A stretch of 64,000 bases of DNA from Minwuia sp048007105 (GTDB taxonomy: Bacteria > Pseudomonadota > Alphaproteobacteria > Minwuiales > Minwuiaceae). The notes under the pieces were generated by a model. The model did no database searches and was not told the origin of the DNA. It saw only the letters and a program-made list of their open reading frames with translations. The stretch spans positions 1,240,001 through 1,304,000 of the forward strand of contig NZ_CP180352.1 of the NCBI RefSeq assembly GCF_048007105.1, read 5' to 3'. Of this stretch, positions 25,295 through 34,443 are shown one piece after another. The stretch's first letter is position 1. Each line of letters begins with the position of its first letter. The position numbers were made by a program, and so were the translations under genes.

Positions 25295-25450
25295 GCAGCG
25301 GTGAGCGCGACGGTCGGAACCGAGTCGGGACGGAAGCCGTCATTTGCGCGTGAGCGTTCGGACTGCGCTGTGCATTGCCCGTCATGCTACCTTGCGCCCG
25401 CCAGGCTGCGCCGTTGAAATGGCGTCTGACCCGACCACGGAGCCGCAACA

Positions 25451-26347
25451 ATGACCGGACCCGATTTCGACCGGGACGCCAGTCCCGACGCCATTGCCGA
25501 AAGCCTCGAGGAACACGGCTATGCCATTGTTCACGAACTGGCGGACGCGGCGACCATGGCGCGGCTCAACGCCGACTTCGATCCCCATGTCGATGCCGTC
25601 CAGTTGGGGCAGACCGACTTCGCCGGGCACAAGACCAAGCGCATCAACAACCTGATCGCCAAGTCGGAAACCTGCCGGGAGCTTGCCATCCATCCGACGC
25701 TCATGGGCGTCTGCGACCGCGTGCTGCTGCCCTACTGCGCGCGCTACCACCTGCATGTCACGCTGCTGGTGGAGCTGCAGCCGGGCGAGGCGGCGCAGGG
25801 GCTGCACCGCGACGGCATGATCTATCCGGTGCGCTTCCCGACGATCCCGATGACGGTCGGCACCATGTGGGCCTGCACCGACTTCACCGCCGAGAATGGC
25901 GGCACCCAGGTCGTGCCCGGCAGCCACCGCTGGGCGCATGAGCGCGAGGCGAAGCCTGAAGAAGTGATCAACGCCGTGATGCCGGCCGGTTCGGTGCTGA
26001 TCTACACCAGCAACCTGATCCACGGCAGCGGCGCCAACCGCTCCAACGGCGTCCGCCGCGGCGTGGGCCTGCACTACAATCTCGGCTGGCTGCGCCAGGA
26101 GGAGAACCAGTTCCTCTCGATCCCGCCGGAGAAGGCCGGCGAGATCCCGCACGAGGTGCTCAAGCTGATCGGCTACGACTTCGGCGGCCCCTATCTGGGC
26201 TTCGTCGAGTCGGGCCATCCGCTGACCCTGGCCGACCCGTCCCTGCCGCGCGACATGGACCGCACCGGCGGCGAGGCCACCGTGGCCCGCAGCAACGCCA
26301 TCAGGCCGCTGCGGCTCGGCGACATGCCGGAAGGAACCTGGGACTGA
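25451..26347 (+). CDS. Phytanoyl-CoA dioxygenase (PhyH) family protein
   Basis: A 298-residue Fe(II)/2-oxoglutarate oxygenase. The metal triad is the H-x-D of GLHRDGMIYP (near residues 118-126) and the distal His in NLIHGSGANRS, with the following Arg for 2-oxoglutarate. ENGGTQVVPGSHRWAHER is the characteristic PhyH segment. It hydroxylates an unknown small molecule or acyl group. It is a single gene, convergent with a nitroreductase. Confidence 0.85.
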   Translation: MTGPDFDRDASPDAIAESLEEHGYAIVHELADAATMARLNADFDPHVDAVQLGQTDFAGHKTKRINNLIAKSETCRELAIHPTLMGVCDRVLLPYCARYHLHVTLLVELQPGEAAQGLHRDGMIYPVRFPTIPMTVGTMWACTDFTAENGGTQVVPGSHRWAHEREAKPEEVINAVMPAGSVLIYTSNLIHGSGANRSNGVRRGVGLHYNLGWLRQEENQFLSIPPEKAGEIPHEVLKLIGYDFGGPYLGFVESGHPLTLADPSLPRDMDRTGGEATVARSNAIRPLRLGDMPEGTWD

Positions 26348-26369
26348 ATGCAGGCGGCACGGGGCCGCG

Positions 26370-27032
26370 TCAGCCGTCCTTGGCCGCGTCCCAGTCGTCC
26401 CAGTGCAGGATCGTGTCCAGCGGCGGGCGCTTCGCCGGCTGGAAGTCGGTGCCGATGGTGTAGGCCACCGGCAGCAGCCCGACCTGCATGACGGTCTCGG
26501 GGATGCCGAGCAGCTCGGCGGCCTCTTTCTCATGCGCCAGGTGCAGCGTGGTGAGCGCGGAGCCGAGGCCGCGGGCGCGGAGTGCGAGCTGTAAGCTCCA
26601 GACGGCCGGCCAGATCGAGCCCATCAGCCCGGCCCAGGCCCGCGGCGGCGGGTTCTCGGGCAGGTGGTCAATGCGGATGCAGGGGATGACATGCACCGGC
26701 ACGTCCTGCAGCCGCTCGGCGAGATATTGCGCCGAGCCGAAGACGCGCGCGTCCTGCGACTTGCCCGCGGCCGCGGACTGCTTCTCGCCGTCGCTGAGAT
26801 AGTTGCCCGCGCCGCGGCGGTAGAGATCGGCCAGCGCCGCGCGTTTCGCCGTGTCGGTCACCACCATCCAGCGCCAGCCCTGACGGTTGCTGCCGGTCGG
26901 CGCCTGCTGGCTGATCTCCAGGCATTCGCGGATGATCCCGCGCGGCACCTCCCGCTCCAGATCCAGGCGCTTGCGCACCGCGCGCGTGGTCGTCAGCAGG
27001 CGGTCCGTCTCCGCCAGATCGAATGTGGTCAT
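26370..27032 (-). CDS. Nitroreductase family FMN oxidoreductase
   Basis: A 220-residue FMN-dependent reductase. TTRAVRKRLD near the start binds the FMN phosphate. QQAPTGSNRQGWRWMVVTD is the classic flavin-contact segment. SLQLALRARGLGSALTTLH and LLGIPETVMQVGLLPVAY complete the fold. It reduces nitroaromatics, quinones or similar using NAD(P)H. The ATG at 27032 follows GGGGAGGG. Convergent with PhyH; upstream lies the UDG-like gene on the same strand. Confidence 0.88.
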   Translation of the reverse strand: MTTFDLAETDRLLTTTRAVRKRLDLEREVPRGIIRECLEISQQAPTGSNRQGWRWMVVTDTAKRAALADLYRRGAGNYLSDGEKQSAAAGKSQDARVFGSAQYLAERLQDVPVHVIPCIRIDHLPENPPPRAWAGLMGSIWPAVWSLQLALRARGLGSALTTLHLAHEKEAAELLGIPETVMQVGLLPVAYTIGTDFQPAKRPPLDTILHWDDWDAAKDG

Positions 27033-27123
27033 CGAACCCTCCCCGGTTACTGGGGCCAGTATGCCCACCCCCGCACCGGCTTCACAGGCCCTTCGCCCTC
27101 GCGTTGCTCAGCTGTCATGACCG

Positions 27124-27918
27124 TTATTCGCGGAGGCCGCCTATCTGTTCCAGAAGCGCCGCGCGAGACCGGTCCAGCAGGTCCGGATTGGTCCGGTCCG
27201 AAAGCGTCTCTCGCGGCTTGCGGCCCAGGAAGTAGGCGATCCTCTCGGCGTTGGCGCCGCTGGGATGCGGCAGGCCTGCCAGTATCCGGGTCCGGCTGAC
27301 GCCGGCGCGGTCGACCGCTTCGGTCACGACCTCCGTCACCTTCGGACCCAGCGGGACGATCACCGCGCCGTCGAGCTGTCGCAGTTCGTCGACCAGCACC
27401 CGGCTCCAGACCGCTTTCAATATCTCCGTCTTCATCATTGACGGACTGCCGGAGTAGTTCGCCCCATCGACGAAAGTGGCGTAGCGGATGGCGGAGGCGA
27501 ACTGGACGAGGTCGTAGCGGTCGTCCCAGAACTGGCCGGTGGAGCGGATGCCGAGCAGGCCGTTCACGCCGACGAAGTCGAGAAGGCTAACCAGATTGGC
27601 CCGCAGCGGGCCGGAGAACGCAGCGTGCTTCTTCGCCGCGGCCAGCGCGGTGGCCGGATCCGCTCCTGCCTTCAACTGTCGGGATGCCTCCAGCACGGCG
27701 TTGCGCATCTGGTGGCGGCCGGGCGTGATGCCCACGATGGCGATGCGTGCCAAAGGATTGACGTGGTCGAAAGGCGTGTAGGCGATCTCGATCCGGCGTC
27801 GGCCAACGATCTCCGCTTCGATCAGCAGCCGGTCGGGCGCATCGATCTCGCGCCGAAGCTCGGCCTCGCTCAGTTCCCTGAGCAGCGGCTCGTATTGTCT
27901 GAAGGCCGCGTTGACCAT
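27124..27918 (-). CDS. Uracil-DNA-glycosylase-superfamily-like protein
   Basis: A 264-residue protein. RIAIVGITPGRHQMRNAV (about residues 60-77) resembles motif 1 (GxxPG) of UDG-fold enzymes. The late AGLPHPSGANAERIAYFLG matches motif 2 (HPSG). VPLGPKVTEVV between them fits the beta-strand preceding motif 2. It may excise a damaged base, but no family (UDG, MUG, SMUG or UDG4) fits cleanly, so another UDG-fold activity is possible. The ATG at 27918 is chosen with GGAG upstream; the open frame extends further without support. Divergent from the Rieske cluster. Confidence 0.6.
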   Translation of the reverse strand: MVNAAFRQYEPLLRELSEAELRREIDAPDRLLIEAEIVGRRRIEIAYTPFDHVNPLARIAIVGITPGRHQMRNAVLEASRQLKAGADPATALAAAKKHAAFSGPLRANLVSLLDFVGVNGLLGIRSTGQFWDDRYDLVQFASAIRYATFVDGANYSGSPSMMKTEILKAVWSRVLVDELRQLDGAVIVPLGPKVTEVVTEAVDRAGVSRTRILAGLPHPSGANAERIAYFLGRKPRETLSDRTNPDLLDRSRAALLEQIGGLRE

Positions 27919-28075
27919 GGTATTGCCGCTCCGCCGGAACCCGGCAGCGATCCTAGCGTGTCCGGCACGGCGCCGCATGAATGACCCGCATGCGCCCGCC
28001 GCGGCTTGTCCGGCAGGCGCGGCTTTGTGATAGGTTCCCCGCCAATCGAACGAACGCGATCCGGGGGAGACGACC

Positions 28076-29212
28076 ATGGGCCTGCTGAACGATCAGGATC
28101 TGATCGACCGTATCTTCGAGCACATCGACGGCAAGTCGACCGACGCCGGGGGCGAGGTCTGGCGCGAGCCGGTGGAGAACTATGTCTCCGAAGAGCGCTT
28201 CGCGGCCGAGATCCAGGTGCTGCGCCGGGTGCCGGTGCCGTTCTGCCCTTCGGATGCGATCCCGAACGCCGGCGACTATGTGGCCCGGAATGCCGCGATG
28301 ACGCCGCTGATCGTCGTGCGCGGGGACGACGGCGTGGCCCGCGGCTTCCGGAACGCCTGCCGCCACCGCGGCATGCCGGTGGCCGAGAATGGCGGCGGCT
28401 GCGCCCGCGCCTTCCAGTGCCGCTACCACAACTGGACCTACGGGCTCGACGGCGCGCTGAAGCACATTCCCGGCGGCGCGGCGGAGGGCTTTCCCGGCCT
28501 CGATCCGGCCGAACACGGGCTGACGCCGGTTCATCAGGTACAGGAGCATGGCGGGGTCGTCTTCATCACCCAGGACGAACCGATCTCCGACGGCGCGCTT
28601 TCGGAACTGCCGGAGCTGTTCACGCCCGAACAGAAGCTGTTCAACAATCTGGAATTCTTGGACCAGGCCAACTGGAAGCTGATCGGCGAGACCTCGATGG
28701 AGGGCTATCATATCAAGGCCCTGCACAATAAATCCTTCTTCCCCTACGGCTTCGACAACCTCAATGTCGTCGAGACCTACGGTCGCAACAGCCGCATCGT
28801 CTTCCCCTTCCGCCGCATCGAGAAGCTGCGCGACAAGCCGCGCGAGGAACGCCGTCTTCAGGGGATGGTGACTGACGTCTATCAGCTGTTCCCGAACACG
28901 CATGTCTCGGTGCTGACGGACCATTCGATCCTGATCATTCTGGACCCGGTCTCGGTGAACGAGACCCGCTGGGTGGTCTACCAGATGAGCCCGAAGGCGG
29001 TGCCCGGCCGTGAGATCGACATGGAGCGCGTGAAGCGCGATGCGAATTTCGTGCAGGACACCGGCCTGATCGAGGACCGCGAGGCGGCGAAGGGCATCAA
29101 CGACCACATCGCCAGCGGCGCCAACACCCATCTGACCTTCGGCCGTTTCGAGCAGGCCATCGGCCATTTTCATCGCCACCTGACGGCCCATGTGGAGATG
29201 CTGGAGCAATGA
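28076..29212 (+). CDS. Rieske-type aromatic-ring-hydroxylating dioxygenase, large subunit
   Basis: A 378-residue oxygenase. The Rieske [2Fe-2S] ligands are C95-x-H97 (CRHRGMPV) and C115-x2-H118 (CRYHNWTYGLDG). The mononuclear iron histidines lie in MEGYHIKALHNKS. The C-terminal catalytic domain is of normal length. It adds oxygen to an aromatic, amine or steroid-like substrate using electrons from a reductase not encoded here. It starts a tight four-gene group; its TGA overlaps the next ATG. Confidence 0.92.
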   Translation: MGLLNDQDLIDRIFEHIDGKSTDAGGEVWREPVENYVSEERFAAEIQVLRRVPVPFCPSDAIPNAGDYVARNAAMTPLIVVRGDDGVARGFRNACRHRGMPVAENGGGCARAFQCRYHNWTYGLDGALKHIPGGAAEGFPGLDPAEHGLTPVHQVQEHGGVVFITQDEPISDGALSELPELFTPEQKLFNNLEFLDQANWKLIGETSMEGYHIKALHNKSFFPYGFDNLNVVETYGRNSRIVFPFRRIEKLRDKPREERRLQGMVTDVYQLFPNTHVSVLTDHSILIILDPVSVNETRWVVYQMSPKAVPGREIDMERVKRDANFVQDTGLIEDREAAKGINDHIASGANTHLTFGRFEQAIGHFHRHLTAHVEMLEQ

Positions 29213-29613
29213 CCGGCACGCCGATGCGTCTCGACGCCTGGCACGACTACGAGCAGAGCCAGGACCCGGCCATTCTGGACCGGTTGCTGCATGACGACGT
29301 TGTCTTCCATTCGCCGGTGGTGCACACGCCCCAGCGCGGCAAGGCGATCACGAAGGCTTATCTGGTGGCCGCGACCCGGGTGCTGTTCAGCCCGGATTTC
29401 CGATATGTCCGCACTTTCGATTGCGGCGAGCGGACGGTGCTGGAATTCGTCACCGAGATCGACGGCATCCAGATCAACGGCGTCGACATGATCGAGTGGG
29501 ACGCCGATGGCCGGATCACCGACTTCAAGGTCATGGTCCGCCCCTTGAAGGCGATCGAGAAACTGCACAGTCTCATGGCCGAGATGCTGCAGAAGATGGC
29601 CAACAGGGGCTGA
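29209..29613 (+). CDS. SnoaL/NTF2-like protein
   Basis: A 134-residue protein of the SnoaL/NTF2-like fold: AWHDYEQSQDPAILDRLLHDDVVFHSPVV at the start and a C-terminal WDADGRITDFKVMVRPLKAI strand pair. Members act as isomerases, hydrolases, dehydratases or small accessory subunits. The ATG overlaps the Rieske stop (ATGA), so the two are probably co-translated. It may process the Rieske product or act as a small subunit; the fold resembles ring-hydroxylase beta subunits. Confidence 0.8.
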   Translation: MTGTPMRLDAWHDYEQSQDPAILDRLLHDDVVFHSPVVHTPQRGKAITKAYLVAATRVLFSPDFRYVRTFDCGERTVLEFVTEIDGIQINGVDMIEWDADGRITDFKVMVRPLKAIEKLHSLMAEMLQKMANRG

Positions 29614-29666
29614 GAGCCGTCTGCCCCGGACGCCGTCCTTCGACCGCCGACCGAGGAGAGACCGCC

Positions 29667-29975
29667 ATGTACATCGCGATGAACCGCTTCCGTATCGTGC
29701 CCGGTGAGGAAGAAGCCTTCGAGACCGTCTGGAAGGAACGCGACACGCACCTGAAGGAGGTCCCCGGCTTCGTCGAGTTCCACCTTCTGAAGGGGCCGAA
29801 GGAAGACGACCATACGCTCTACGCCTCCCACACCGTCTGGCAGAGCCACGCCCATTTCGAGGCGTGGACGAAGTCGGAGGCCTTCCGCGCCGCCCATGCC
29901 GGCGCCGGCGACCGCCGCCACATCTATCTCGGTCATCCCGTCTTCGAAGGCTTCGAGGTGGTCCAGCAGATCTGA
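29667..29975 (+). CDS. Antibiotic biosynthesis monooxygenase (ABM) domain protein
   Basis: A 102-residue ferredoxin-like ABM domain: MNRFRIVPGEEEAFETVWKERDTHL, VPGFVEFHLLKG, SHTVWQSHAHFEAWTKSEAF. This pattern is shared with IsdG-type haem oxygenases (the Asn and Trp residues are present), so either quinone-forming monooxygenase or haem-degrading activity is possible. GAGGAGAG precedes the ATG. It sits between the NTF2-like and P450 genes; the haem link to the P450 gene is only suggestive. Confidence 0.8.
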   Translation: MYIAMNRFRIVPGEEEAFETVWKERDTHLKEVPGFVEFHLLKGPKEDDHTLYASHTVWQSHAHFEAWTKSEAFRAAHAGAGDRRHIYLGHPVFEGFEVVQQI

Positions 29976-30091
29976 CTGCGAAGCCGGTTGCCCGGCCGGC
30001 CTGCGCCGCGTTTACCTTTGCGTCATGGCTCGTAACTGACTATGGTTCAGTTGCGAGGTGTTCGGGATTTCCAGGTGATGGAGCTTTGATC

Positions 30092-31465
30092 ATGGCCGTT
30101 GTCGAGCAGAGCGAAAACATGGTGGGCGGCTACCACCGTGCGGGCGAGGCGGAACTGGCGCATCTGCCGGGCAAGCCCAGCAGGATTCCACTCAAGGGCA
30201 CCATCGATTTCATCAAGGATCCGCTGGGCACGACCATGCAGGCCCATGCGGACTACGGCAATGTCTACAAGTCCCGGACCTTCATGCAGTGGTCGGTCTC
30301 GATGCTGGGCCCGGACGCGCTCGAGGCCGTGCTGATGGACAAGGAGAAGAACTTCTCCTCCCGCGCCGGCTGGCATCACATGCTCAGCCGCCTGTTTTCC
30401 GACGGGCTGATGCTGCGCGATTTCGACGATCACCGCGCGCACCGCAAGATCATGCAGGTGGCGTTCAAGCCGGCGCCGATGAAGGACTATCTGCTGCGCA
30501 TGAACGGGGGTATCGACCAGCGTCTGGACGAATGGGCGAAGGCGCCGGCGTTCAACTTCTACCCGCAGATCAAGCAGCTTACCCTCGACCTCGGCGCCAG
30601 CGTCTTCCTCGGCATCGATGCCGGCCCCGAGGCGCGCAAGATCAACCAGGCCTTCGTCGACGAGGTCGCGGCCTCGATTTCCATCGTCCGCCGGCCGGTG
30701 CCTGGCCTGAAGATGTACAAGGGCGTGAAGGCGCGGCAGTTCCTGTCCGACCTGTTCGGCCGGCTGATCGAGGAGCGCCGCGGTGCGGAGACGCCCGGCG
30801 ACGACATGTTCAGCCAGCTCTGCCACGCCGAGTCGGATGAGGGGCAGATGCTCACCGACCAGGAGATCATCGATCACATGAACTTCCTGCTGATGGCGGC
30901 GCATGACACCACCACCAGTTCGCTGACGACGATGATCTGGGCGCTGGCTGCGCATCCGGAATGGCAGGAGCGCATCCGCCGCGAAGTCGCCGAGATCGGC
31001 GGCGAGCATCTGAGCTACGAGGACGTGGCGAAGATGGACGTGGCCGAGCGCGTCTTCAAGGAAGCGCTGCGCATGATCCCGCCGGTGCCGTTCATCCCGC
31101 GCCGCGTCGTCCGCGAGTTCGAGTTCGAGGGCATCCGCATCCCGGCCGGCGCCAATGTCTCGGTCAGCCCGGGCTACGTCCACATGATGCCGGAGCTTTG
31201 GACCGAGCCGACGAAGTTCGATCCCGACCGCTTCAGCCCCAACCGCGCCGAGGACCGTAACCACCGCTTCGCCTGGGCGCCCTTCGGCGGCGGCGCGCAC
31301 AAGTGCCTCGGCATGCACTTCGCCTACATGCAGGTGAAGGCCTTCGCCTTCCAGCTGCTGCAGCGATTCGAGGTGAAGATCGAGCCGGGCTACGAACCGA
31401 AATGGGCACGGATCCCGATCCCGAAGCCGCTCGACGGCTTGCCGGTGAAGCTCGAGAAGCTGTAG
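30092..31465 (+). CDS. Cytochrome P450
   Basis: A 457-residue P450. The I-helix oxygen-activation motif is MAAHDTTTSS, the ExxR motif is KEALRM, and the haem-binding loop FGGGAHKCLGMHFA holds the proximal Cys405. GTTMQAHADYGNVYKS and the overall layout resemble CYP51/CYP120-like class A/B enzymes acting on sterols, retinoids or terpenoids. It needs ferredoxin and reductase partners, absent from the window. The ATG at 30092 has GGAG eight bases upstream. It follows the Rieske group, probably as one catabolic unit. Confidence 0.93.
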   Translation: MAVVEQSENMVGGYHRAGEAELAHLPGKPSRIPLKGTIDFIKDPLGTTMQAHADYGNVYKSRTFMQWSVSMLGPDALEAVLMDKEKNFSSRAGWHHMLSRLFSDGLMLRDFDDHRAHRKIMQVAFKPAPMKDYLLRMNGGIDQRLDEWAKAPAFNFYPQIKQLTLDLGASVFLGIDAGPEARKINQAFVDEVAASISIVRRPVPGLKMYKGVKARQFLSDLFGRLIEERRGAETPGDDMFSQLCHAESDEGQMLTDQEIIDHMNFLLMAAHDTTTSSLTTMIWALAAHPEWQERIRREVAEIGGEHLSYEDVAKMDVAERVFKEALRMIPPVPFIPRRVVREFEFEGIRIPAGANVSVSPGYVHMMPELWTEPTKFDPDRFSPNRAEDRNHRFAWAPFGGGAHKCLGMHFAYMQVKAFAFQLLQRFEVKIEPGYEPKWARIPIPKPLDGLPVKLEKL

Positions 31466-32975
31466 GCTGCCACGCAAGTGATAAGAACATGACGCCAAGC
31501 TAAGAAGGCAATATTCAGGCCGACCAATCAGCGATTTCCAAGAATCTGATACATCTCCATGCGTTCGTCACTATCCACTAGTCCCGAATTCGACAACGTA
31601 TCCAAACAATAAATTGATACAGTCTCGTCCATCCAACTATTTTTCTCGCTTTGGATCTCTAGGAGCGCGTACGCACCTCCAATATCAAATAGGACGCTGA
31701 CGAGTGTCTGGACGAGCGAACCTGATGCCAGTGAGGCTTCCCAAGCGCTAGATCGCCCGGGGTAGGAATGGCCAATTTTTGTCATACTTGCTGGGGGCGC
31801 TTCAAATACACTAAAACTCCTGGAGAATTGTTTGTCCATTTTTTTATATCGGATAATACCATTGATCGAATACCCACTTTCTACTGAATCTTGTCGCCCT
31901 CCTTTGGGATTTTGATAATAACCGAATCTCGATTCTATTTCAGCGATAATAAAAATGATTACATTTTTTTGCTGCGATTCGTTTAGGTATTTTTCATCAC
32001 ATTGATGCGATAAATGGGTATTTATACCCATTCGCGCTCCAAAGTCCGCTAGAAGCGATTCAATACTGAAATCCCCCGCCCATCTTTTGCTTGATTGCAA
32101 TGTCTCACAAATAAAAATGTATTTAACACTAGGATCATAAACCTCATGATTGCGAGAATCTAAAGCCGCCGTAAATAACTTGTGAAATTTGCCCTGAGGG
32201 TAAGCAGACAAATGCTCTCTTATTTTTTCAAAATTTGGATCAAGAAAAATACTCACATAGGATTCCTTTTCTCGCGCCGCTAAATCATGCTGTGTTTTTC
32301 GCGCCCAAGACGTGCGGATATCTTCTTTAATTCTCTTGTCAGTAATATTCTCAATCACGGATTCATAAATGTACTCGCTATTAATTAGTAGTATTATAGC
32401 TTTGGCTGAATGTTCGAAAAGCAAAATATTCATAGTTGAAATTAAGAAAAATATACAGGCGATCATTGCAGTGAAATTAAATCTATTGAAATAAAATTTT
32501 GCAGAAAAATTTGAAAACGACTCGAAGAATGGTAAGAGGAAAATTGACAAAAATGTAAAAAATACTGCAAAAATATAAAAAAGTGGAGATAGACCGACTA
32601 ATCTAGAAGAATAGCTTATCAAAATTAGAGTAAAAAAAGAAATAAAAGAGCACAGAAGAATTGAAAAAATGATATTTTCTTTTGAAAAAACAAGAAATTT
32701 TAACACATTTTTCCGGCTATTTTTGTTGTGATCAAAAGTTATTTGAATAACTTCAAGTAATAACAACGAAATTGAAGCAAAAATCAAAAACCCCGGCGCA
32801 ACGATTTCCATCTGCGAAATTCCCCAGCGGTTAGAACGACAAGGACCTCACTAGGTAAATGATTTCAAACTGCAGCCCAGCCATCATTTTCAACGATAAC
32901 TAGGGTACGCAGCAATTTACCGAATTCAAATGTACTCGAGAACGCGACTGTTGGGTATTCTATTTGAACGAGCGG
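31466..32975. other. AT-rich insert with one membrane-protein gene
   Basis: Base composition switches to AT-rich right after the P450 stop and back at the thioesterase stop. It contains one gene and about 160 bases of AT-rich upstream DNA (32812-32975) in which I see no other gene. No transposase, integrase or terminal repeats are visible. Interpreted as foreign DNA placed between the 3' ends of two host genes. Confidence 0.7.
31528..32811 (-). CDS. Predicted membrane protein of unknown function
   Basis: A 427-residue protein, not recognised. About four membrane segments occupy residues 5-25, 46-66, 73-95 and 111-134. A soluble part of about 290 residues follows. It is rich in Ser, Lys and aromatic residues and contains GGRQDSVESGYSINGIIRYKKMD, with a run of invariant-looking Gly/Ser residues near the end (SYPGRSSAWEASLASGSLVQTL). 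Codon use is strongly AT-rich. It stands alone in the AT-rich insert. A membrane sensor-effector for phage defence is one possibility, from context only. Confidence 0.65.
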   Translation of the reverse strand: MEIVAPGFLIFASISLLLLEVIQITFDHNKNSRKNVLKFLVFSKENIIFSILLCSFISFFTLILISYSSRLVGLSPLFYIFAVFFTFLSIFLLPFFESFSNFSAKFYFNRFNFTAMIACIFFLISTMNILLFEHSAKAIILLINSEYIYESVIENITDKRIKEDIRTSWARKTQHDLAAREKESYVSIFLDPNFEKIREHLSAYPQGKFHKLFTAALDSRNHEVYDPSVKYIFICETLQSSKRWAGDFSIESLLADFGARMGINTHLSHQCDEKYLNESQQKNVIIFIIAEIESRFGYYQNPKGGRQDSVESGYSINGIIRYKKMDKQFSRSFSVFEAPPASMTKIGHSYPGRSSAWEASLASGSLVQTLVSVLFDIGGAYALLEIQSEKNSWMDETVSIYCLDTLSNSGLVDSDERMEMYQILGNR

Positions 32976-33416
32976 CTAATTTATCAGCAGTTCCTCGGCC
33001 CGGCGCCGCATGGCGTCGGTCAGCGGGATCGCCGTGTTGCCGGTCAGGTGCACGACCGTACCGGTGGCCGAGGCGACGCAGACGTCATCCTTGAAGATGC
33101 CCTGTCCGACGGTCAGCGAGGTGCGGCCGACACGGGCGACGCCGGTGCCGATCCGGACCTCGCCGGGATAGTGGCTCTCGCGCAGGAAATTCACCGTGAC
33201 CGAGGCGGCGATGAAACGGTTGCCCGCTTCCAGCAGCGGCCGGATCTCGAGGTCCATGAAGTTGAGCCGGCCGGTTTCCGCATACGCGGCGAAGGCCACA
33301 TTGTTCACGTGGCCGGCCTGGTCGGTGTCGCTGAACCGGATCCTGTCGGTGATCCAGTAACGGTAGGCGTCCGCCCGGGTCAGTTCCGGTCCGGACGCCG
33401 CGCTGTCGGCCGCCAT
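32976..33416 (-). CDS. Acyl-CoA thioesterase (4HBT hotdog fold)
   Basis: A 146-residue hotdog-fold thioesterase. The active-site segment is RIRFSDTDQAGHVNNVAFAAYAE, with Asp and the HVNN turn of 4-hydroxybenzoyl-CoA-type enzymes. It hydrolyses an acyl-CoA. Its ATG overlaps the korB stop by one base (TGATG), so it is translated with korAB, perhaps trimming a CoA product of that complex. The last residues (EELLIN) border the AT-rich insert, so the 3' end may have been modified. A paralogue lies at 61612-62040. Confidence 0.88.
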   Translation of the reverse strand: MAADSAASGPELTRADAYRYWITDRIRFSDTDQAGHVNNVAFAAYAETGRLNFMDLEIRPLLEAGNRFIAASVTVNFLRESHYPGEVRIGTGVARVGRTSLTVGQGIFKDDVCVASATGTVVHLTGNTAIPLTDAMRRRAEELLIN

Positions 33417-34438
33417 CAGACGGTCCAGGTCGAACCGGAGTGGAGCAGTTCCGACACGGTCTTGATCCGGGCCTGATGGGCCATGGTCTCGTTCTGACGC
33501 GCCACCGCCGCCTCGTAGGTGACATCGGCCGGGTTGTTGTAGAGCACGCCGACGGCGACCGGAAAGTCCGGGCGCTCCATGCCGGCCAGCATCTGGGCAA
33601 GCATCCTGTTGGTCTCGTCGTGAACGATGACATCGTCCAGGCTGACGCCGTTCTCGCCGAGCTCGACCACTTCCAGACGCAGGGTCTTCGGGTTCAGGTG
33701 CAGGCCCATCTTGTTCTCCGGGCCGAACAGCAGCGGCTCGCCGTGCTGCACGTGTACCTGCGCGAAGTCCGAGACGGACTTGTCGGTCACGCTGTCGAAG
33801 ATGCCGTCATTGTAGACGATGCAGTTCTGCAGGATCTCGACGAAGGACGCGCCCTTGTGGTCGTGGGCGCGCTGCAGGATGCCCGGCAGTTCCTTCTGGC
33901 CGCGGTCGATGCCGCGGGCCACGAAGCGGGCGCCGACGCCCAGCGCGGTCACGCAGGGCGACAACGGGTGATCGACCGAACCGGCCGGCGTCGAGGGCGA
34001 GCGGGTGCCCATGCGCGAGGTCGGTGAGGCCTGGCCCTTGGTCAGGCCGTAGATCTCGTTGTTGAACAGCAGGTAGTTCACGTCGACGTCGCGGCGCAGC
34101 ACATGCATCAGATGGTTGCCGCCGATCGACAGCGAGTCGCCGTCGCCGGAGACGATCCAGACGTCCAGCTCCGGGTTTGCCAGCTTGATGCCGGTGGCGA
34201 AGGCCGGGGCGCGGCCGTGGATGGTGTGGAAGCCGAAGGTCTCGACATAATAGGGGAAGCGTGCGGCGCAGCCGATGCCGGAGACGAAGACGACGTTCTC
34301 CGGCGGCGTGCCGATATCGGCCAGCGCCTTCTGCACGCCCTTCAGGATGGCGTAGTCGCCGCAGCCGGGGCACCAGCGCACTTCCTGATCGGTGGCGAAA
34401 TCCTTGGGCGTGAAGTTGATCGCGGTTTGCTCGTTCAT
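33416..34438 (-). CDS. korB: 2-oxoacid:ferredoxin oxidoreductase, beta subunit (KorB-like)
   Basis: A 340-residue TPP/[4Fe-4S] subunit. Cluster cysteines are in EVRWCPGCGDYAIL, GIGCAARFPYY and LQNCIVYNDG. The TPP-Mg motif is VSGDGDSLSIGGNH followed by LLFNNEIYGLTKGQ. With KorA it decarboxylates 2-oxoglutarate (or a related 2-oxoacid), passing electrons to ferredoxin; this is the oxygen-tolerant two-subunit type. The true start is ATG 34438, five bases after korA; the longer open frame upstream is antisense-free shadow of korA in another frame. Substrate assignment is by family resemblance. Confidence 0.92.
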   Translation of the reverse strand: MNEQTAINFTPKDFATDQEVRWCPGCGDYAILKGVQKALADIGTPPENVVFVSGIGCAARFPYYVETFGFHTIHGRAPAFATGIKLANPELDVWIVSGDGDSLSIGGNHLMHVLRRDVDVNYLLFNNEIYGLTKGQASPTSRMGTRSPSTPAGSVDHPLSPCVTALGVGARFVARGIDRGQKELPGILQRAHDHKGASFVEILQNCIVYNDGIFDSVTDKSVSDFAQVHVQHGEPLLFGPENKMGLHLNPKTLRLEVVELGENGVSLDDVIVHDETNRMLAQMLAGMERPDFPVAVGVLYNNPADVTYEAAVARQNETMAHQARIKTVSELLHSGSTWTV

Positions 34439-34443
34439 GGTCG

